Positions 14,001-21,171 of a stretch of DNA of 22,411 nucleotides are shown one piece after another. The stretch comes from a virus: positions 1 through 22,411 of IMG/VR virus record IMGVR_UViG_3300032296_001778; one strand, 5' to 3'. Numbering within the stretch: the first letter of the stretch is position 1; every line of letters starts with the position of its first letter. Below the pieces are notes generated by a model that saw only the letters and a list, made by a program, of their open reading frames with translations, was not told the origin of the DNA and did no database searches. A program made the position numbers and the translations under genes.

Positions 14001-15179
14001 ATGATTGAGATTTTACCTTTTAACAAAACATTGTTTAATGAGTTTAACTTAGATAAACAAGAACTAACTAAGTATTGTTATATTAATAACATAGACCTTA
14101 TATCTAAACTATTAGTTTCTAAATTACCTATATCAAATACAAGAATAGCATTGAAAAATATATTTGACTTTTTAACATATATTGATTTAGAATTAAATAA
14201 ATCTAAAAATACGGTTATACCTATATCATCAAAGAAATTAGAAGAGTTCTTTTCAAGAAATTTATATAAACAATATATGATTTTATTACAAAACTTAGGT
14301 GTTATTACAGCTGTAAGTTATGATGATGGTTCATATTATAAACCAGGTCAATTATATACACAATATAGAATTCATAATAATTATATTAATGAAGAAGATT
14401 TAGCTATTATTATTTTAGATGAAGATAGAAGTAAAAATGAATTTGTAAATGAAGTAGAAGATTTAGATGAAAGATATATTAAGACTATAAAAACAATAGA
14501 GATTAACATAAAAGAAGCCATTAAATCAGAAATACAATACTTTAATGATAATAACCTATCAGTATCTACATTAAGAAATAGAATTTCAAGATTGTTTTAC
14601 ACAAGAAGAAAAAGATATATTAAGAAAGGTAAGAATGTTGATAGAATATATCACTCATTTACTAATGTAAGTAGAGTATCAAGAAAACATATTGACTTAA
14701 AAATGTTTAACATAGACATTAAGAATTGTCAGCCACTACTTTTAGTTTATTTACTAAAGAAAAATAATATGTCTATAGATGAAAATTATCAATTAGATTG
14801 TGAAAGTGGTTTATTCTATGAAAAGTTTATTGGTATAAATAATTGTGATAGAGACCAAACTAAAGTATCTTTATATAAGAATATATTCTTTGGTTTTAGT
14901 ATTAAAAATCAATTTAATAAAAGATTTAGTGAATTATATCCTAAAACTTGGTCATCATTAAATGAAATCAATAATAGTAATGTATCATTAGCCTCACAAT
15001 TACAAAATATAGAGAGTGAATTATTTAATAATTTAATACCTAATAAGTCAAAACATTATTTTACTTTATTTGATGCGATATATTTTGATGATATGAGAGA
15101 TATAAGACCTATATCTAAGTCTATAGATGACTTTTTCAATAGTTTAGATATAGAAGTTAAAACTGAAATAACAATATAG
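14001..15179 (+). CDS. Polymerase palm-like replication protein, tentative
   Basis: This 392-residue Lys-, Asn- and Ile-rich protein is not identified with certainty. It has three motifs in the order of A-superfamily polymerases and T7-like RNA polymerases. There is a motif A-like MFNIDIKNCQPLLL (Asp239), preceded by DRIYHSFTNVSRVSRK, which resembles the template-contact segment before motif A. A motif B-like RDQTKVSLYKNIFFGFS follows (Arg284, Lys288, Lys293, Phe297-Gly298). A motif C-like HYFTLFDAIYFDD comes last (Asp358). The short spacing recalls the compact TV-Pol family of mobile elements, thought to be primase-polymerases. The N-terminal 200 residues are helical with a winged-helix-like patch (about 75-125). 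It opens the early region, beside an origin-like spacer, which fits replication. Alternatives: a replication initiator without polymerase activity. Confidence 0.45.
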   Translation: MIEILPFNKTLFNEFNLDKQELTKYCYINNIDLISKLLVSKLPISNTRIALKNIFDFLTYIDLELNKSKNTVIPISSKKLEEFFSRNLYKQYMILLQNLGVITAVSYDDGSYYKPGQLYTQYRIHNNYINEEDLAIIILDEDRSKNEFVNEVEDLDERYIKTIKTIEINIKEAIKSEIQYFNDNNLSVSTLRNRISRLFYTRRKRYIKKGKNVDRIYHSFTNVSRVSRKHIDLKMFNIDIKNCQPLLLVYLLKKNNMSIDENYQLDCESGLFYEKFIGINNCDRDQTKVSLYKNIFFGFSIKNQFNKRFSELYPKTWSSLNEINNSNVSLASQLQNIESELFNNLIPNKSKHYFTLFDAIYFDDMRDIRPISKSIDDFFNSLDIEVKTEITI

Positions 15180-15186
15180 AAAAAAA

Positions 15187-15210
15187 TGACTTTTTTAACT
15201 TAATATATAA
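15187..15210 (+). promoter_or_regulatory. Early-type promoter E1
   Basis: TGACTTTTTTAAC is followed directly by TTAATATATAA, preceded by an A-run. The TAATATATAA box starts 14 bases after the TGAC. The ATG at 15229 is 18 bases beyond. Confidence 0.75.
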
Positions 15211-15228
15211 TAAAAAATAACAAAGAAT

Positions 15229-15459
15229 ATGGAAAGAAAATGTAACTATCGCAATTGTAATAACTACTTACCAGATGAAATGAAATCTAATGCTAAGTAT
15301 TGTAGTAGAAATTGTAAATCTTGTGAAAGAAAATACAATAAAAGGGAGGACAATAAAATTAAACAAGAGAAAGAACATATTAAGAAATTACTAATACAAG
15401 TTAAAGAACAAACTATAAGTGATGATGTTATGAAATTATTTAATTTAATTAACAAATAA
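15229..15459 (+). CDS. Small zinc-binding-type protein
   Basis: The 76-residue protein has five cysteines near the start (Cys5, 10, 25, 29, 32; CNYRNC ... YCSRNCKSC), a pattern like small treble-clef or MYND-type zinc fingers, followed by a Lys-rich helix. It is alone between two early promoters. Zinc fingers of this kind are common in phage early regions and may bind DNA, RNA or host protein. A GGAGGACA site falls at 15345-15352 in codons Arg-Glu-Asp-Asn. Confidence 0.72.
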   Translation: MERKCNYRNCNNYLPDEMKSNAKYCSRNCKSCERKYNKREDNKIKQEKEHIKKLLIQVKEQTISDDVMKLFNLINK

Positions 15460-15487
15460 CTATAAAAAATCCACATATAGAAAAAAA

Positions 15488-15511
15488 TGAGTTTTAGAAC
15501 TTAATATATAA
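15488..15511 (+). promoter_or_regulatory. Early-type promoter E2
   Basis: TGAGTTTTAGAAC followed by TTAATATATAA, with the same 14-bp internal offset and A-run upstream as E1. It is more diverged in the first half. The ATG is 19 bases further. Confidence 0.72.
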
Positions 15512-15530
15512 TAAAAAAGAACAAAAGAAT

Positions 15531-15728
15531 ATGGAAACACAAAAACAAAAAGTAATCTTCTTTATAGACCAACTTAGAGAAGAAATGTTTAAGAACACTA
15601 TTTATGATAGTGAGCTTAAAATGTTAAGAAAAAAGTATATCTACAAAGACATTTCTGGTGGTGAGCTTGTAAAAGATGTTGAGTATCTAATCAACATGAA
15701 AAATATAAACTACTACTATGAAAAATAA
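15531..15728 (+). CDS. Hypothetical early protein, 65 aa
   Basis: Charged, probably helical protein (METQKQKVIFFIDQLREE; later SGGELVKDVEYLINMKN). No family is recognised. It heads an operon of four overlapping small genes behind promoter E2. Confidence 0.7.
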   Translation: METQKQKVIFFIDQLREEMFKNTIYDSELKMLRKKYIYKDISGGELVKDVEYLINMKNINYYYEK

Positions 15729-15882
15729 TATAGATGAATTACTAATTAAACAAGCTGAATTAATAGCTGAAATGTTTGAGGTGAATGGTCATCCAACATT
15801 AGCAAAAGAACAAAGAAGAAATGTTAAAAAAAGAAAAAAAGAATATGAAAACAAAAGAAGAGTTGAAAGAGAGAATAATTGA
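15718..15882 (+). CDS. Hypothetical early protein, 54 aa
   Basis: Starts inside the previous gene (11-base overlap) and overlaps the next by 38 bases. The N-terminal half is a leucine-rich helix (IDELLIKQAELIAEMF), the C-terminal half is Lys- and Arg-rich, suggesting nucleic-acid contact. No function is known. Confidence 0.55.
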   Translation: MKNNIDELLIKQAELIAEMFEVNGHPTLAKEQRRNVKKRKKEYENKRRVERENN

Positions 15883-15988
15883 ATTAAACTATGAAACTCT
15901 AAAATACTTAGATAAAGGTGATAGAGATAAACTATTAGCGATTAGAAAAGAGATGACTGAATTAATAAATGAATACTTAGAAAGATGA
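15845..15988 (+). CDS. Hypothetical helical protein, 47 aa
   Basis: A short frame encoding one long charged helix (KEELKERIIELNYETLKYL; RKEMTELINEYLER). Its stop overlaps the next start as ATGA, typical of translational coupling. No family is recognised. Confidence 0.6.
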   Translation: MKTKEELKERIIELNYETLKYLDKGDRDKLLAIRKEMTELINEYLER

Positions 15989-16329
15989 AATTTTGTAATA
16001 AATGTGAAGAAATAAAAGAGTTGAGATACTTTTACGCAAGAACTGACAAGTATGGTCGTGTTAGATATGGTTATACTTGTAAGTCTTGTTTAGGTGTTAA
16101 AAACCCAGAAAGAATTACTAAACAAAAAACAATTGAAGTAAAACCTACAAAGAAAGAAATTAAATCTTTTGTAAAAGAAATGAGTGATAAAGGTGGTTAC
16201 TTTGATTTTGTTGATAGTTTAAGATTAGTTGATTTATTCACAAGACAATATGGTATAGTATTCACTTCATTCTCTATTGAAGATGAATTGATGTATATGT
16301 GGGAAGAATTAAAAAGTGGAAAAAAGTGA
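15985..16329 (+). CDS. Zinc-ribbon protein
   Basis: The 114-residue protein starts with a CxxC-x24-CxxC zinc ribbon (Cys4, 7, 32, 35; MKFCNKCEEIKE ... TCKSCLG) of the type that often precedes phage HNH nucleases, but no HNH motif follows. Instead there is a Lys/Thr-rich linker and a helical domain (residues about 55-110, FVKEMSDKGGYFDFVDSLRL). The likely role is nucleic-acid binding in the early phase. Its stop codon TGA is the first three bases of promoter E3. Confidence 0.7.
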   Translation: MKFCNKCEEIKELRYFYARTDKYGRVRYGYTCKSCLGVKNPERITKQKTIEVKPTKKEIKSFVKEMSDKGGYFDFVDSLRLVDLFTRQYGIVFTSFSIEDELMYMWEELKSGKK

Positions 16330-16350
16330 CTTTTTTAACTTAATATATAC
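16327..16350 (+). promoter_or_regulatory. Early-type promoter E3
   Basis: TGACTTTTTTAAC then TTAATATATAC, nearly identical to E1 and E4. Its first bases are the stop codon of the zinc-ribbon gene. The ATG at 16374 is 23 bases further. Confidence 0.75.
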
Positions 16351-16373
16351 TATACAAAAAAAAATTAACCACT

Positions 16374-16754
16374 ATGAGTTTATTAGATGTAAGAAAAGAA
16401 ATAGATAGTAGATTAGGCTATTTACCTGAATGGATAGATACAAAAAGTCCTACGCATAAGAAAGTATGGCATACAATAGAAGATTGTCATGAAATACTAT
16501 TTGTTCTTTTAGTAAATATGATTTTAAGCGAAAAGGCTATTTACAAAATAGCAAGAAGATTTGATGATTACATTAATGAGATTATTGATTTAGTTGATGG
16601 TGAATTACAAATACTACTAAACATATATTTTTTATCAGTAGTTGAATACATGATTTTAGTATGTTTAGAGAATGAAGAATATGAAGCAGCAACCAACCTT
16701 AGAAATTTTAACACTTTATATTTTCAAGAAAATGTAAATGATGTAGATGAATAA
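16374..16754 (+). CDS. Hypothetical helical protein, 126 aa
   Basis: An acidic helical protein. Residues about 38-55 (EDCHEILFVLLVNMILSE) and 82-98 (LLNIYFLSVVEYMILV) are amphipathic or hydrophobic but contain charges, so buried helices are likelier than membrane spans. It overlaps the sigma-like gene by 8 bases, suggesting coupled translation and perhaps a joint role. No family is recognised. Confidence 0.7.
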   Translation: MSLLDVRKEIDSRLGYLPEWIDTKSPTHKKVWHTIEDCHEILFVLLVNMILSEKAIYKIARRFDDYINEIIDLVDGELQILLNIYFLSVVEYMILVCLENEEYEAATNLRNFNTLYFQENVNDVDE

Positions 16755-17268
16755 GGATGAGATTATACTTTATATATGGAATAATAAAAATGTTTTAGCT
16801 TATTGTAAAGTAGTAGGTGGAAACAACTGGGATGAATTAAGAAGTGAGTTAATAGGACAACTTTACTTAATGGATATAAATAAACTCTTACAAGCTTATT
16901 ACACAAACTTTTTAGAATACTTATGTTTTACAATATGTAGTAGAATTAAGAAAGGTAAGATTGCTGATACAGGCATCTTCTATAACTATTCATCTGTAAA
17001 TATGGAAACAGATGGTGTAGGTGTTGATGTTGTTGATGATAATGTAAATGTTGCTGAATTATATGATAAAGTTCTTTCTTTAATAGATGAACAACATTGG
17101 TATAATAAAACATTGTTTAAGCATTATTACATTGATGGTATGAAGTTAAGAGAGATAAGTGAAATGTATGGAATAAATATAAAGAGTATTCATTACGCAA
17201 TCGGTAAGATTAAGAATGAAATAAAAAAACAAATTGAAGATGACAACAATGATTTTATTTGGAGCTAA
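16747..17268 (+). CDS. Sigma-70-like transcription factor, tentative
   Basis: The 173-residue protein has the size and layout of a compact sigma factor. The C-terminal part (about 107-163) looks like a sigma region 4 helix-turn-helix: LYDKVLSLIDEQHWYN, then FKHYYIDGMKLREISEMYGI, then NIKSIHYAIGKIKNEIKK. The pattern of acidic residue, Y-x-x-G, L-R-E-I-S and I-x-x-x-I-x-K is typical. The N-terminal part (about 27-70, WDELRSELIGQLYLM and FLEYLCFTICSRIKKG) is compatible with region 2 but is short. A role in directing host RNA polymerase to the late phage promoters is inferred. A plain HTH regulator is the alternative. Confidence 0.62.
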   Translation: MNKDEIILYIWNNKNVLAYCKVVGGNNWDELRSELIGQLYLMDINKLLQAYYTNFLEYLCFTICSRIKKGKIADTGIFYNYSSVNMETDGVGVDVVDDNVNVAELYDKVLSLIDEQHWYNKTLFKHYYIDGMKLREISEMYGINIKSIHYAIGKIKNEIKKQIEDDNNDFIWS

Positions 17269-17509
17269 ACTATTTATGTTTAGTTGGTTAATGACGAGGT
17301 TTCAACCTATACAAATGTTATTAGAAGCACTACCTGATAAACTACTAACTAATATAATTAAATTACTATTTAGTTGTTTAATGTGTTTTAGTTTTTGGAC
17401 TACACTAATTTACACAGGAGACTTTTTCTTTGCGTCTATTATGGCGTTTATAGGTTTCTGGTATGATAAGATAATCGGTTTCTATGAGAATAGAGTTAGA
17501 TTAAAATAA
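17240..17509 (+). CDS. Small membrane protein
   Basis: Open from a TTG at 17234; I take ATG 17240 as the start, giving 89 residues; ATG 17249 is also possible. It overlaps the sigma-like gene by 29 bases. Three hydrophobic stretches are visible (about residues 4-18 MILFGAKLFMFSWLM, 37-57 and 60-74 with FFFASIMAFIGFWYD), so it probably spans the membrane two or three times. This kind of protein recurs in Bacteroidota phages and elements; the function is not known. Confidence 0.7.
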   Translation: MTTMILFGAKLFMFSWLMTRFQPIQMLLEALPDKLLTNIIKLLFSCLMCFSFWTTLIYTGDFFFASIMAFIGFWYDKIIGFYENRVRLK

Positions 17510-17523
17510 AAATAAAAACTATT

Positions 17524-17661
17524 ATGAAAAAACAAACATCAATTAAAGTTCATTTTAAGAAGCCTAAAGTAAAAAGAAAAGGTATTCATTCTAAATGTAA
17601 AAGTTCTAAGAATAAAAATTCTAAAAATTATATAAAAAAATATAAAGGACAAGGTAAATAG
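17524..17661 (+). CDS. Small highly basic protein, 45 aa
   Basis: Almost half the residues are Lys or Arg (KKPKVKRKGIHSKCKSSKNK). I recognise the KVKRKGIHSK motif as recurring in small proteins of Bacteroidota phages. The charge suggests nucleic-acid binding. It ends 7 bases before promoter E4. Confidence 0.68.
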   Translation: MKKQTSIKVHFKKPKVKRKGIHSKCKSSKNKNSKNYIKKYKGQGK

Positions 17662-17668
17662 AAAAAAA

Positions 17669-17692
17669 TGACTTTTTTAACTTAATATATAA
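17669..17692 (+). promoter_or_regulatory. Early-type promoter E4
   Basis: TGACTTTTTTAAC then TTAATATATAA, identical to E1 over the whole element, with an A-run upstream. The ATG follows 18 bases after the element. Confidence 0.75.
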
Positions 17693-17710
17693 AAGAAAAA
17701 CAAAAAGAAT

Positions 17711-17908
17711 ATGGGACAAAGAGAAGTTTATTTACAGAATGGCTTTAGTTATTCAGTTAAATTAAAACAAATTAAATCAAAACAATACACAGAATTCACG
17801 GTGTTTTATCATGATATAGAAATATATTGCTCAACAATTAACTGGAGAATTGATACTGAAAAAGTTTTCATTAAAATATGTGAAGACTTTCTACAAAATA
17901 ATTATTAA
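17711..17908 (+). CDS. Hypothetical early protein, 65 aa
   Basis: A small beta-rich protein (YLQNGFSYSVKLKQIKSKQY; TEFTVFYHDIEIY) with a helical end. It is the first gene behind promoter E4 and ends one base before the next ATG. No family is recognised. Confidence 0.7.
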   Translation: MGQREVYLQNGFSYSVKLKQIKSKQYTEFTVFYHDIEIYCSTINWRIDTEKVFIKICEDFLQNNY

Positions 17909-17909
17909 T

Positions 17910-18188
17910 ATGAAAGATATAAAAGAACTTATGAAAGGTAAAGAATTAGTTATTGACCCTTCAATTGAATTAGAAAATGTATTAGATGAATTAATTAGAA
18001 ACTTTAAGGTTAAGATTATATCTTATTCTGATAATGAAGAAGTATTGACTAACATATACTTTGTTATGAAGACATACTTTTCTGATGCGGTTGTTGATGA
18101 TGTTATTAAAAGTTGTTTAGATAAATCAGCTGAACCTATATTGATTAAAGGATTAAGAAATAAAAAAATAGATGAGTTATTAAAATGA
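17910..18188 (+). CDS. Hypothetical protein, 92 aa
   Basis: The frame is open from 17850, but I start at ATG 17910 because it lies just after the previous stop and gives a product beginning MKDIKELMKGKELVIDPSIE. It is an acidic, mostly helical protein. It overlaps the next gene by the ATGA arrangement. No function is recognised. Confidence 0.68.
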   Translation: MKDIKELMKGKELVIDPSIELENVLDELIRNFKVKIISYSDNEEVLTNIYFVMKTYFSDAVVDDVIKSCLDKSAEPILIKGLRNKKIDELLK

Positions 18189-18475
18189 ATAAAAAATGTA
18201 TAGTAGATAAAATGATTGATTTAACAAAATATACACAATCAATAAAAGAAGATGGTTGTTTAACAGAATTATTTGTTGTTATTAAGAAAGATGTTTATGA
18301 TGACATTAGAAAACATGATGGTGAGTTTTGTTACAATGAAAGAGTATTTACTCTAAAAGAATTTAATACTGATTTAATTGGTTTAGGATATGATTGTGAT
18401 TATCATGTCTTATTAGTAATGAATGAAGTTGATTGGAGTAAAAGAGATAGAAAAATAAAAGAATTAGGATTATGA
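18185..18475 (+). CDS. Hypothetical protein, 96 aa
   Basis: An alpha/beta-type small protein (CIVDKMIDLTKYTQSIKE; ELFVVIKKDVYDDIRKHDGE; LGYDCDYHVLLVMNEVDW). It overlaps both neighbours by four bases (ATGA), so translation is likely coupled. No family is recognised. Confidence 0.7.
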   Translation: MNKKCIVDKMIDLTKYTQSIKEDGCLTELFVVIKKDVYDDIRKHDGEFCYNERVFTLKEFNTDLIGLGYDCDYHVLLVMNEVDWSKRDRKIKELGL

Positions 18476-18681
18476 TTACACTACTTATATTAAATTATAT
18501 CATATGGATTTATGAAGCGATTACATATGATAAAAGAATTTCACAAATGAATATAGATGAGATGACTAAAGATATGGCTATGAGCTTAAAACCAATTGTT
18601 TTAGCTATTAGTCTTATACCATATATATCTTTAGTTGATTTTATACTAAAACCTTTAATAAAAAAACATTTTAACTTATGA
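18472..18681 (+). CDS. Small membrane protein, 69 aa
   Basis: Two hydrophobic segments at residues about 1-17 (MITLLILNYIIWIYEAI) and 39-60 (LKPIVLAISLIPYISLVDFIL) point to a two-helix inner-membrane protein. It overlaps both neighbours by four bases. Early membrane proteins can act in exclusion of other phages, but nothing here shows that. Confidence 0.68.
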   Translation: MITLLILNYIIWIYEAITYDKRISQMNIDEMTKDMAMSLKPIVLAISLIPYISLVDFILKPLIKKHFNL

Positions 18682-18878
18682 CAGAAGATTTTAAGAATTG
18701 GTGGTTACACTATGTATCAGGTAAAACACCAGAAGGTTATTTCTACCTACCATTAGAACCGAAACATATAAATGATATGACACCTGAAGAGTTTGATTTA
18801 TTAGATGCCTCAGAATGGGAATTGAAAGATGACAACGCATATGGTATAGTATGGTTTTTATGTAAAAAAATAAATTAA
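18678..18878 (+). CDS. Hypothetical acidic protein, 66 aa
   Basis: An acidic, Trp-rich protein (EDFKNWWLHYVSGKTPEGY; EEFDLLDASEWELKDDNAYG; IVWFLCKKIN). Small acidic early proteins of this kind can be DNA mimics or anti-defence proteins, but composition alone does not show it. Confidence 0.68.
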   Translation: MTEDFKNWWLHYVSGKTPEGYFYLPLEPKHINDMTPEEFDLLDASEWELKDDNAYGIVWFLCKKIN

Positions 18879-18882
18879 GAAT

Positions 18883-19266
18883 ATGAATAGAAAAGAAGAA
18901 CTAAGAAAAGAAGTAGATAAACTCTACTATGTAGATGCTATAGACATATATCATATGTATCAACATCTACGACAACAAAAAATATGTAAAGTAAGAGTAT
19001 ATAGTAAAGATGAAATTAAAGAAAACTTTTTCTGTTATGATAAAGATGCTAATGATATACTAATAGAACTACTTAATAAATGTAAATACTTTGATGTGGA
19101 ACCATATGATAATAGTAGTAATTTAGTTTCAGTAGAAGATATGCGTAGAGAATTAAAATGGTATGAAAGTATAATACAATCTGACTTTGTAGTAAATGTA
19201 ATGGCTATATCTATAATAGCTTTACTAATAACAGGATTATTTCAAGTAATAACTTGGATTTTCTAA
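18883..19266 (+). CDS. Hypothetical protein with C-terminal membrane anchor
   Basis: The 127-residue protein has a charged soluble part with many Tyr and Lys (residues 1-100) and one clear transmembrane helix at the end (about 103-125, VNVMAISIIALLITGLFQVI), so it would be tail-anchored with the soluble domain in the cytoplasm. No family is recognised. It starts 4 bases after the previous gene. Confidence 0.7.
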   Translation: MNRKEELRKEVDKLYYVDAIDIYHMYQHLRQQKICKVRVYSKDEIKENFFCYDKDANDILIELLNKCKYFDVEPYDNSSNLVSVEDMRRELKWYESIIQSDFVVNVMAISIIALLITGLFQVITWIF

Positions 19267-19275
19267 AAAAAGAAA

Positions 19276-19539
19276 ATGAGTAAGAAAATGAGTAAGAAAA
19301 AAGAATTAGACCCAGACAGAATGTTTTCAGTAGAAGACAAAGAAGAGATTTTAAGACTATTTAAGATTGCTACAGCAAATCAAAGTGATATGGATAGTAT
19401 TTATCATCTATATAAAAAATACATCAATCCTAAGGCAGTTATGTATCAAATAAATTGTAAATGTAATTCATCTATTAGTTCATACTATCAAGGTGTTTTA
19501 GATTTCTATGCTGATAATGCTGAGAAATTTGTTGAATAA
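19276..19539 (+). CDS. Hypothetical protein, 87 aa, last early gene
   Basis: A charged protein with helices and a short Cys pair (INCKCNSSISSYYQGVLDFY). The start is a tandem duplication, ATGAGTAAGAAA twice, so ATG 19288 is an alternative start. Proteins of this look often lie directly before the terminase genes in related phages. It ends just before promoter L5. Confidence 0.7.
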   Translation: MSKKMSKKKELDPDRMFSVEDKEEILRLFKIATANQSDMDSIYHLYKKYINPKAVMYQINCKCNSSISSYYQGVLDFYADNAEKFVE

Positions 19540-19540
19540 G

Positions 19541-19575
19541 ATTTAGAAAATATAAAAAAATTTCTATTATTAGTG
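19541..19575 (+). promoter_or_regulatory. Late-type promoter L5 for the terminase genes
   Basis: ATTTAGAAAA starts at 19541 and TCTATTATTAGTG at 19563, keeping the 22-bp offset but with one extra T in the second block. A 41-base leader with a short GC-rich patch (CCGGCG, 19582-19587) lies between the element and the ATG at 19617. A packaging recognition site could also lie here, as is common next to terminase genes, but none is identifiable. Confidence 0.65.
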
Positions 19576-19616
19576 TAATACCGGCGTAAAGTTAGGTTAA
19601 AAAATTAGATTTAAGC

Positions 19617-20039
19617 ATGCCAAAACAAATAAAAACAGAAGACTTAGTTAATGGTGTAGTAAAGATGAAAGTTGAGAATGGTGCTTCTAATAAGACCATT
19701 CTTGACTTTCTAATGAATGACTTAGGTTATGGTCAATCATACGCCTATGAAGTTATGAGAGAAGCCAGAAAGAAAATACAAGAGATATGGGATAAGAATG
19801 CTGAAGCACATTTAGAAGAAGCAAAGGCACATTTAGAAGAATTGTATGAGAATGCTATTAGAAGAAAAGATATGAAGTTGGCTTTACAAGTCAGACAAGA
19901 ACTGAATAAACTTATGGGTCTATATTCACCTGAAAAACTTGATATAACATCTAACGGTCAAACTATATCAGAGATAAAAATAATTGAAATAAGAAATGAG
20001 CAGAAGCCTGGAGCTGAAGACAACACCAGTGTTCAGTAA
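19617..20039 (+). CDS. Terminase small subunit
   Basis: The 140-residue protein has the layout of a phage terminase small subunit, which recognises the packaging site and loads the large subunit. An N-terminal helix-turn-helix is seen (about 20-50, NKTILDFLMNDLGYGQSYAYEVM), then a long oligomerising helix pair (about 52-95, including a repeated EAHLEEAKAHLEELY) and a flexible charged tail for binding the large subunit. It overlaps the large subunit gene by 44 bases in another frame. The role is inferred from layout and position. Confidence 0.85.
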   Translation: MPKQIKTEDLVNGVVKMKVENGASNKTILDFLMNDLGYGQSYAYEVMREARKKIQEIWDKNAEAHLEEAKAHLEELYENAIRRKDMKLALQVRQELNKLMGLYSPEKLDITSNGQTISEIKIIEIRNEQKPGAEDNTSVQ

Positions 20040-21171
20040 GAACTGGGATGTTATTAATAATGAAAAGATTAGATTTGTAATCAATCAAGGTGGTTCAAGA
20101 AGTTCTAAAACATATTCTATTTGTCAATTACTTATTGTCTTATGTCTCAAACAACCTGGTGTAATGATTTCTATTGTAAGAAAGTCTTTTCCATCACTTA
20201 GAGCGTCTGTAATGAGAGATTTCTTTGAGGTGATGAGAGAATTAAACTTATATAAGACAACAGAACATCATAAAACAGAAAACATTTACAACTTTGATAA
20301 TGGTTCATCAGTTGAATTCTTTGCTGTTGATGATGAACAGAAGTTAAGAGGTAGAAAAAGAGATATATTATGGGCCAATGAGGCAAATGAGTTGAATTTT
20401 GAGGAATATACTCAGTTAAATATGAGAACAACTGGTAAATTAATCTTTGACTTTAACCCATCAGATAATTTTCACTGGTTATATGACCTTATATCAAGAC
20501 CTGAGAGTAAATTAATACACTCTACCTATAAAGATAATCCATTTTTAGAAGAAGCGTTAGTAAAAGAGATTGAAAACCTCATCAATGTAGATGAGAGTTA
20601 TTATAGAATTTATGCCTTAGGTGAAAAAGGAACAGGTAAGACTACAATCTATACTCATTGGAAGTATTATGAAGATTTACCTGAGACTAAAACAAAGATA
20701 TATGGTCTTGACTTTGGTTTCAATCACCCTATGTCTTTATTAGAAGTAAATTTTATTGATAATAAAGCTTATGTTAGAGAATTAGTTTATGAAAGTGGTT
20801 TAACGGTAGATGATTTAATTTTAAGAATGTCCTCCCTTGAAGTCAGTAAGAAACATGAAATGATTTGTGATGGTGCCAGACCTGAGATGATTGAAGAAAT
20901 AAAGAGAGCTGGTTATATGGCTAAGTCTGCTGTTAAAGAGGTAAAGAAAGGAATAGACAGCGTTAAATCTACTGAGTTATACATTCATAAGGAAAGTCTT
21001 AATGTAGTTAAAGAGACGGCTTCTTACAAATGGAAAACAAATGGTGATGTTATATTAGATGAGCCAGTAAAGATGTATGATGATGCTATGGATGCTATGA
21101 GATATGCTATACATTGGTGGAAGTTAAAAGGTAAAAAAACAGATAAGAATTATTTTAGAATACACTATTAG
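19996..21171 (+). CDS. Terminase large subunit
   Basis: This 391-residue packaging motor has a clear PBSX-type layout. The Walker A is GGSRSSKT (residues 32-39) and the Walker B with catalytic Glu is DILWANEAN (Glu129). The coupling region is around FDFNPSDNFHWLY (151-163). The nuclease domain follows, with acidic residues in IYGLDFGFNHP (Asp239), ICDGARPEMIEE (Asp292) and MYDDAMDAMRYAI (Asp362, 363 and 366). The ATG at 19996 is inside the small subunit gene; the reading MELKTTPVF-like opening (LELKTTPVFSKNW) supports this start. Oddly, the linker between the two domains reads GEKGTGKTT (209-217), a second perfect P-loop pattern. A GGAGGACA site lies on the opposite strand at 20828-20835. Confidence 0.95.
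   Translation: MSRSLELKTTPVFSKNWDVINNEKIRFVINQGGSRSSKTYSICQLLIVLCLKQPGVMISIVRKSFPSLRASVMRDFFEVMRELNLYKTTEHHKTENIYNFDNGSSVEFFAVDDEQKLRGRKRDILWANEANELNFEEYTQLNMRTTGKLIFDFNPSDNFHWLYDLISRPESKLIHSTYKDNPFLEEALVKEIENLINVDESYYRIYALGEKGTGKTTIYTHWKYYEDLPETKTKIYGLDFGFNHPMSLLEVNFIDNKAYVRELVYESGLTVDDLILRMSSLEVSKKHEMICDGARPEMIEEIKRAGYMAKSAVKEVKKGIDSVKSTELYIHKESLNVVKETASYKWKTNGDVILDEPVKMYDDAMDAMRYAIHWWKLKGKKTDKNYFRIHY

Noticed and set aside
15060-15179. Reverse transcriptase of a diversity-generating element
   Set aside because: The sequence YFDDM near the end of the 392-aa protein looks like a YxDD box, but the other reverse transcriptase motifs are absent, the preceding motifs fit A-superfamily polymerases better, and no template/variable repeat pair was found near the fibre genes.
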